60,040 nt of DNA, from positions 1 to 60,040 of the forward strand of contig CAJXVZ010000014.1 of assembly GCA_913062845.1 (NCBI GenBank), given 5' to 3'. Position 1 is the first letter of the stretch. Each line of letters opens with the position of its first letter. Source of the stretch: an uncultured Psychroflexus sp. (GTDB taxonomy: Bacteria; Bacteroidota; Bacteroidia; Flavobacteriales; Flavobacteriaceae). Under the pieces are notes generated by a model, which did not search any database, was not told where the DNA came from, and was given only the letters and a program-made list of their open reading frames with translations. Below are positions 55,591-60,040 of the stretch, piece after piece. The translations under genes were made by a program, and so were the position numbers.

Positions 55591-56613
55591 TTGAAACGAC
55601 GTAAATTTATTCAAAGGGCCGGTCTTTCGGGGATTGGTATTGCTGCGGCATCAGCTGGAATGTCTTGTGCTGAACAGTCAAAAAAGACAAATGATGCGCC
55701 TGTGAGTGAAGCAAAAGAACAAGCACTTAATTTACCAATTGTCATAGCCACCTGGAATGTACCCAAAGCTACTGAAAAAGCATGGGAAATTCTCAATAAA
55801 GGAAAATCGGCTTTAGAAGCAGTTGAACAAGGTGTTATGGTTGAAGAAGCTGATGAAAAAAATCAAACTGTTGGAAAAGGAGGAATACCCGACAGAGATG
55901 GTATTGTAACACTGGATTCCTGTATCATGAACAGTAATGGAGATTATGGAGCTGTACTTGCTTTGGAAAACATTACACATGCCGTATCAGTAGCAAGAAA
56001 GGTAATGGAAGATACGCCTCATGTAGTGCTTGCAGGTGAGGGTGCTAAAAAATTTGCTTTAGAAAGCGGCTTTATGGAAGAAGATTTATTGACTGATGAC
56101 TCCAGGAAGCAATGGGAGAAATGGAAACTAAAATCAGAGTACAAGCCAATCATCAATATAGAAAACCATGATACCATTGGAATGCTTGCTATGGATAAAA
56201 GCGGCAACCTATCAGGTGCCTGTACAACAAGTGGCATGGGATATAAGATGAGGGGCCGTGTTGGAGACTCTGCAATAATTGGTGCAGGCTTATTTGTAGA
56301 TAATGAAATTGGTGCGGCTACCGCAACCGGACTTGGTGAAGAAGTACTAAAAACAGTAGGGAGCTTTTTGATTGTTGAACTGATGCGACAAGGTCTTTCA
56401 CCTCAGAAAGCCTGTGAAGAAGCTATTCTAAGAATTGTAAAGAAGAACAGAGATTTTAAAAACTTTCAGGTTGGTTATATCGCAATCAACAAAAAAGGAG
56501 AGACAGGTTATTATAGTATTCAGGAATGGTTTAGTTGTACAATTTACAAGAATGGTGTAAATAAAAATATTAAATCAGATTATTACTATAAGCCATCAGA
56601 TCCTGAACAATAA
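55591..56613 (+). CDS. N4-(beta-N-acetylglucosaminyl)-L-asparaginase
   Basis: A 340-aa N-terminal nucleophile hydrolase with a twin-arginine-like signal (KRRKFIQRAGLSGIG) and a Cys that could be lipidated (GMSCAEQ). Autocleavage before T195 (NHDTIGMLAMD) would yield alpha and beta subunits, and SGACTTSGMGYK is the matching beta-chain element. The aspartylglucosaminidase-like layout fits release of GlcNAc from Asn of glycopeptides. It has a TTG start. The sugar transporter gene follows after 8 nt. Confidence 0.9.
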   Translation: MKRRKFIQRAGLSGIGIAAASAGMSCAEQSKKTNDAPVSEAKEQALNLPIVIATWNVPKATEKAWEILNKGKSALEAVEQGVMVEEADEKNQTVGKGGIPDRDGIVTLDSCIMNSNGDYGAVLALENITHAVSVARKVMEDTPHVVLAGEGAKKFALESGFMEEDLLTDDSRKQWEKWKLKSEYKPIINIENHDTIGMLAMDKSGNLSGACTTSGMGYKMRGRVGDSAIIGAGLFVDNEIGAATATGLGEEVLKTVGSFLIVELMRQGLSPQKACEEAILRIVKKNRDFKNFQVGYIAINKKGETGYYSIQEWFSCTIYKNGVNKNIKSDYYYKPSDPEQ

Positions 56614-56621
56614 ATTTACAG

Positions 56622-57935
56622 ATGACATCAACTAAGTCGAACTATAAGAGTGCCTTTCTGTTTATCACCATTTTATTCTTTTTATGGGGGTTTATTACCG
56701 TTCTGGTCGATAGCCTTATCCCACGATTGAAAGATGTTTTTGAAATGTCCTACGGCAGAACAATTTTGGTTCAATCTGCCTTTTTTATAGCCTTCTTTAT
56801 CGTTTCATTACCAGCCGGTAAGCTATTATCCAAAATAGGTTATAAAAATGGTATCATTGCAGGACTGCTTACAATGGCCACCGGATGTCTATTGTTTTAC
56901 CCGGCGTCGGCCTACCGAAATTTTAATGTTTTTATTGTTGGATATTTTACCCTGGCCAGTGGTATTACTATTCTACAGGTAGCGGCAAACCCATATGTTT
57001 CTCTTTTGGGTAGTGAGAAAGGCGCCAGTAGTCGACTTAACCTATCTCAGGCTTTTAATTCATTGGGCACTACCATAGCTCCTATAATAGGAGCACTGTT
57101 TTTGCTGAGTAGTTCTGTAAAATCTTCAGCTGAAATAAATTTACTTACCGAAGCAGAAAAGCTGAATTATTATGCAGAAGAAGCTGGTACAGTACAAGTA
57201 CCTTTTCTGGCAATAGCCATATTCATTGGATTACTCGCTCTTTTATTTTACTTCATTAAACTGCCTTCAGTGGTAGAAAAAAGTCCCCGTCAGGGCTACA
57301 CAGAACTTCTGAAAAACAAAAAACTACTGCTTGGTGCCTTGGGTATATTTGTATATGTAGGTGCTGAAGTTGCTATAGGCAGCAGTTTTCTGGTCAATTA
57401 TTTTGAAAGCATGAACCTCAGTGTAATTGTTGCGAATAATGGGCATATGATGTCTATTGCAAATACAATTGCTGATGTATTTAACCATTCGTTCTCCAAT
57501 TCAGATCCACGATCTCTGCTTGGCATATTTATTACCTTTTACTGGGGTGGTGCAATGATAGGTCGTTTTGTAGGTTCATACCTCACAAGGATTCTTTCGC
57601 CCGGCAAAGTTTTATCTTTTTTTGCATTATTGGCAATATGTATGATTCTGACATCCATCCTTACAGTTGGACTTGTTTCTATGTGGAGTATACTTGCTGT
57701 TGGACTTTTCAACTCTATTATGTTCCCTACTATTTTTTCACTAAGCTTAGAGGGTCTGGGAAATTTAAAATCACAGGCCTCCGGTATTCTTTGTATGGCC
57801 ATTGTTGGAGGTGCTGTGGTCCCTTTTATTTTTGGAAATATAATTGACAGCTATGGCTTTAAAATAGCTTTTATTTTCACAATAACCTGTTATGCCTATA
57901 TTTCTTTCTATGGCTATTACAAATCTAAAAATTAA
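56622..57935 (+). CDS. FHS/NagP-type MFS sugar transporter
   Basis: A 437-aa, 12-helix major facilitator of the fucose:H+ symporter family. It has WGFITVLVDSLIPRLKDVFEM at the N-terminus, AANPYVSLLG, ASSRLNLSQAFNSLGTTIAP, GAEVAIGSSFLVNY and a late GLGNLKSQASGILCMAIVGGAVVPF. Members import L-fucose, glucose/galactose or N-acetylglucosamine. Location after a GlcNAc-asparaginase favours GlcNAc, an inference from context. Confidence 0.85.
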   Translation: MTSTKSNYKSAFLFITILFFLWGFITVLVDSLIPRLKDVFEMSYGRTILVQSAFFIAFFIVSLPAGKLLSKIGYKNGIIAGLLTMATGCLLFYPASAYRNFNVFIVGYFTLASGITILQVAANPYVSLLGSEKGASSRLNLSQAFNSLGTTIAPIIGALFLLSSSVKSSAEINLLTEAEKLNYYAEEAGTVQVPFLAIAIFIGLLALLFYFIKLPSVVEKSPRQGYTELLKNKKLLLGALGIFVYVGAEVAIGSSFLVNYFESMNLSVIVANNGHMMSIANTIADVFNHSFSNSDPRSLLGIFITFYWGGAMIGRFVGSYLTRILSPGKVLSFFALLAICMILTSILTVGLVSMWSILAVGLFNSIMFPTIFSLSLEGLGNLKSQASGILCMAIVGGAVVPFIFGNIIDSYGFKIAFIFTITCYAYISFYGYYKSKN

Positions 57936-57980
57936 GATTTTAGACACTTAAAGCTTACTTTAATCAAAACTGAAGTCAAT

Positions 57981-59345
57981 TCAGGAAAACAAAACTTCGA
58001 CCAGATCTGTAACACTTCCAAGGCTTATGACATCAAGATTGTAAGCATTGGTAGACACTTTTGTATGTTTGGAAATAAATATTTTTTCAAAGCCGAGTTT
58101 ATCAGCCTCTGCGATGCGTTGCTCTAATCTTGGTACTGGCCTAACTTCACCTGCTAAACCTATCTCACCCGCAAAGCAGATATTATGTTCTAATGCTGTG
58201 TCGTCATTGGAGGATAAAATTGCCGCCACTACTGCTAAATCTATGGCAGGGTCATCTACGTTAATTCCTCCTGTAATGTTCAAAAACACATCTTTGGCTC
58301 CTAATTTAAAACCCGCTCTTTTTTCTAACACGGCCAGAACCATATTGAGTCTTTTGGCATTATAGCCCGTGGAAGAGCGCTGTGGTGTGCCGTAAACTGC
58401 AGAACTTACAAGAGCTTGTATTTCAATCATTAACGGGCGCATGCCTTCTATAGTAGCAGCTATTGAAGTACCGCTAAGGTTGTGGTTATGATTTGAAATT
58501 AAAATTTTTGACGGGTTGAGGATCTCTTTCAATCCTCCTGAAAACATTTCATAAATACCAAGTTCATGGGTTGCTCCAAACCTGTTCTTCTGGACTCTTA
58601 TGATGCGGTAAATAAAGTTTTGATCCCCTTCAAATTGTAGAACAGTATCTACCATATGCTCAAGAATCTTAGGTCCTGCAAGATGCCCTTCCTTATTGAT
58701 ATGCCCGACTAGAATAACTGGCGTGTTGGTATCCTTAGCGAAAGAAATCAATTCAGCAGTACAGGCACGTATCTGAGAAATACTCCCTGGTGAACTTTCA
58801 ACAAATTCTGTTTTTAAAGTCTGGATAGAATCTATGATCAGTATTTCAGGACCAAGTCGTTTTATTTGTTTGAATATATTTTGAGTAGAAGTATCCGCAA
58901 GGATATAGCAGTTATCATTTGTGGCGCTAATACGTTGTGCACGCATTTTTATCTGTTTACTGCTTTCTTCACCCGAAACATAAAGGCTTTTTAATTTTAG
59001 CTTTAAACAAAGCTGTAACAACAGTGTACTTTTTCCTATACCTGGCTCACCACCAAGTAATATGAGTGAGCCTTTTACAAGTCCGCCTCCAAGTACTCTG
59101 TTCAGTTCTTTGTCAGGTAAGGTAATTCTGTCTTCAACCTCATATGCTATGTCTTCAATTTTTGAAAACTTTGGTTGTAAACTTTTTGCTGTATTCCCAT
59201 CAGTGTGCCAGTCCTTTTTTTCAGTTTTGGAAATAACTTCTTCGACCAGGGTATTCCACTGTTTACATGAATTACACTGTCCCTGCCATTTGGGGTGTTG
59301 TGCACCACAATTCTGGCAATAGTATACTGTTTTTGCCTTAGCCAT
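57981..59345 (-). CDS. radA: DNA repair protein RadA
   Basis: A 454-aa RecA-like helicase-loader/branch-migration factor. The N-terminal zinc finger is YYCQNCGAQHPKWQGQC with NSCKQW. The Walker A is GGEPGIGKST, the Walker B LIIDSIQTL and the RadA motif KNRFGATHELG. The C-terminal half is a Lon-protease-like domain. The start overlaps the upstream gene's TAA by one base. Confidence 0.95.
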   Translation of the reverse strand: MAKAKTVYYCQNCGAQHPKWQGQCNSCKQWNTLVEEVISKTEKKDWHTDGNTAKSLQPKFSKIEDIAYEVEDRITLPDKELNRVLGGGLVKGSLILLGGEPGIGKSTLLLQLCLKLKLKSLYVSGEESSKQIKMRAQRISATNDNCYILADTSTQNIFKQIKRLGPEILIIDSIQTLKTEFVESSPGSISQIRACTAELISFAKDTNTPVILVGHINKEGHLAGPKILEHMVDTVLQFEGDQNFIYRIIRVQKNRFGATHELGIYEMFSGGLKEILNPSKILISNHNHNLSGTSIAATIEGMRPLMIEIQALVSSAVYGTPQRSSTGYNAKRLNMVLAVLEKRAGFKLGAKDVFLNITGGINVDDPAIDLAVVAAILSSNDDTALEHNICFAGEIGLAGEVRPVPRLEQRIAEADKLGFEKIFISKHTKVSTNAYNLDVISLGSVTDLVEVLFS

Positions 59346-60040
59346 TAGTAACCAAAAAGATCTTTTAATCGGGCAGCCTCCTCAAGCAGCATATCTTTGG
59401 ATATTCCTCCGGCTTCTTTATACGAATAGGCTGACTGATAAGCCTTTATAGCTTTTTTCGGATTCCCCATTTTTTGAAAATATCTTCCCAGAAAATAATC
59501 ATAAAGCAGCGTCTCAGGATGTTCTTTTTTGGCAATTCTGGCAAGTCCTTCATAAAATTCCCAGGATTCATTCTCTTTTATGAGCTTATCCACCTTCATG
59601 ATGTCAGAAATTCTGATTTTTTTATTGAGATCATATAATGTATTGATAACCTCATATTTCTTTATCAGGTATTGGTTGGGGTCTTCTGCTTTTGACAAAA
59701 CCTCGTATTCTTTTTCATCAATAGGTGTATAGGGCGCAAATATTTCCAGTAAATTAAAGGGCAATGCATTTACCACAAAAGTGTAGTGATCTCCACTTTC
59801 AAATAATCTATAGCTGGTTGTAACCATATCATTTTCAATCGTAGAAACCAGATCACTTAATTTTTTTGCTTTTTCTTTTAAGAAAGGTACATCATCCTTA
59901 GCTGTACTTAGGCTATACCACAATTTACTTTTAGACATTGCGAGATTATCCTTGATGTAAGGCATAAAACCATCAGGAATGTCGGGACTCAGGTTTATAA
60001 ATCCTTGAAATCCTGTCTTTTTTGAAAATAAATAAAAATT
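59345..60040 (-). CDS. C-terminal part of a probable alpha/beta-fold esterase (cut by the window edge)
   Basis: The frame stays open to the end of the window, so the gene is partial: its true start lies beyond 60040. The visible ~231 residues begin NFYLFSKKTGFQGFINLSPD and include ALPFNLLEIF and a TPR-like tail (LGRYFQKMGNPKKAIKAYQS). FINLSPDIPD and LWYSLSTAKDD match the C-terminal part of esterase-D/putative esterases in Bacteroidetes, but the catalytic Ser is not in view. Its stop overlaps radA by one base. Confidence 0.5.
   Translation of the reverse strand, partial: NFYLFSKKTGFQGFINLSPDIPDGFMPYIKDNLAMSKSKLWYSLSTAKDDVPFLKEKAKKLSDLVSTIENDMVTTSYRLFESGDHYTFVVNALPFNLLEIFAPYTPIDEKEYEVLSKAEDPNQYLIKKYEVINTLYDLNKKIRISDIMKVDKLIKENESWEFYEGLARIAKKEHPETLLYDYFLGRYFQKMGNPKKAIKAYQSAYSYKEAGGISKDMLLEEAARLKDLFGY

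Overview
The window looks like chromosomal DNA of a member of the Bacteroidota, most likely a marine-type Flavobacteriaceae. The evidence is AT-rich DNA, Bacteroidetes promoter elements of the form TAnnTTTG just upstream of many starts, almost no Shine-Dalgarno sequences, a type IX secretion (T9SS) sorting domain, a TamB/TamL pair, an HmuY-type haemophore, SRP RNA of flavobacterial type, and several of the short palindromic repeats that litter flavobacterial intergenic regions. No rRNA, prophage, CRISPR array or intact transposase gene was seen.

Layout. 1-9 kb: a CAT-anticodon tRNA whose 5' end is caught in an exact 54-bp tandem duplication; methylmalonyl-CoA epimerase; aminopeptidase P; a Cu/Zn-type permease with a fused HMA domain; an M20 dipeptidase; then a minus-strand run of HAD phosphatase, EamA transporter, outer-membrane protein and YigZ. 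9-16.5 kb: lepA, two thioredoxin-fold proteins (one with a degenerate active site), an ABC-F ATPase, and tag-yciI-DUF2391. 16.5-20 kb: the ligase-associated exonuclease and its ATP-dependent DNA ligase. They are separated by about 700 bp holding a frameshifted GIY-YIG nuclease between two near-duplicate blocks of inverted palindromic repeats (REPIN-like). 20-22 kb: a CoA-transferase and small membrane proteins, including a 50-aa PspC-type protein. 22-30.3 kb: a haem/iron acquisition locus. A divergent promoter palindrome flanked by two operator-like palindromes drives TonB receptor-HmuY one way and DUF6607-ankyrin-DUF2271-PepSY/flavoreductase the other.

30-43 kb: thiol peroxidase; a minus-strand FAH-ACP-phosphopantetheinyl transferase run; glyA; a DUF2059 protein; a MITE-like element; lipoproteins and a T9SS cargo protein next to a duplicated, broken 3' gene fragment; glutaminyl cyclase; the SRP RNA; an SDR and a transaldolase-like aldolase; a membrane protein; a DJ-1/PfpI protein. 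43-50 kb: tamB-tamL, overlapping by two bases. 50-58 kb: an M28 peptidase, a GH92 alpha-mannosidase, an N4-(beta-GlcNAc)-asparaginase and an FHS sugar transporter, which together suggest salvage of N-linked glycoproteins. 58-60 kb: radA and the 3' end of a probable esterase cut by the window edge.

The two most interesting pieces are (1) the GIY-YIG gene bracketed by REPIN-like repeat doublets between two DNA-repair genes, and (2) the haem locus, where a PepSY/flavodoxin/FNR membrane reductase neighbours a DUF2271 protein carrying a flavinylation-like TGATVS motif, suggesting electron delivery to the periplasm for use of haem or iron.
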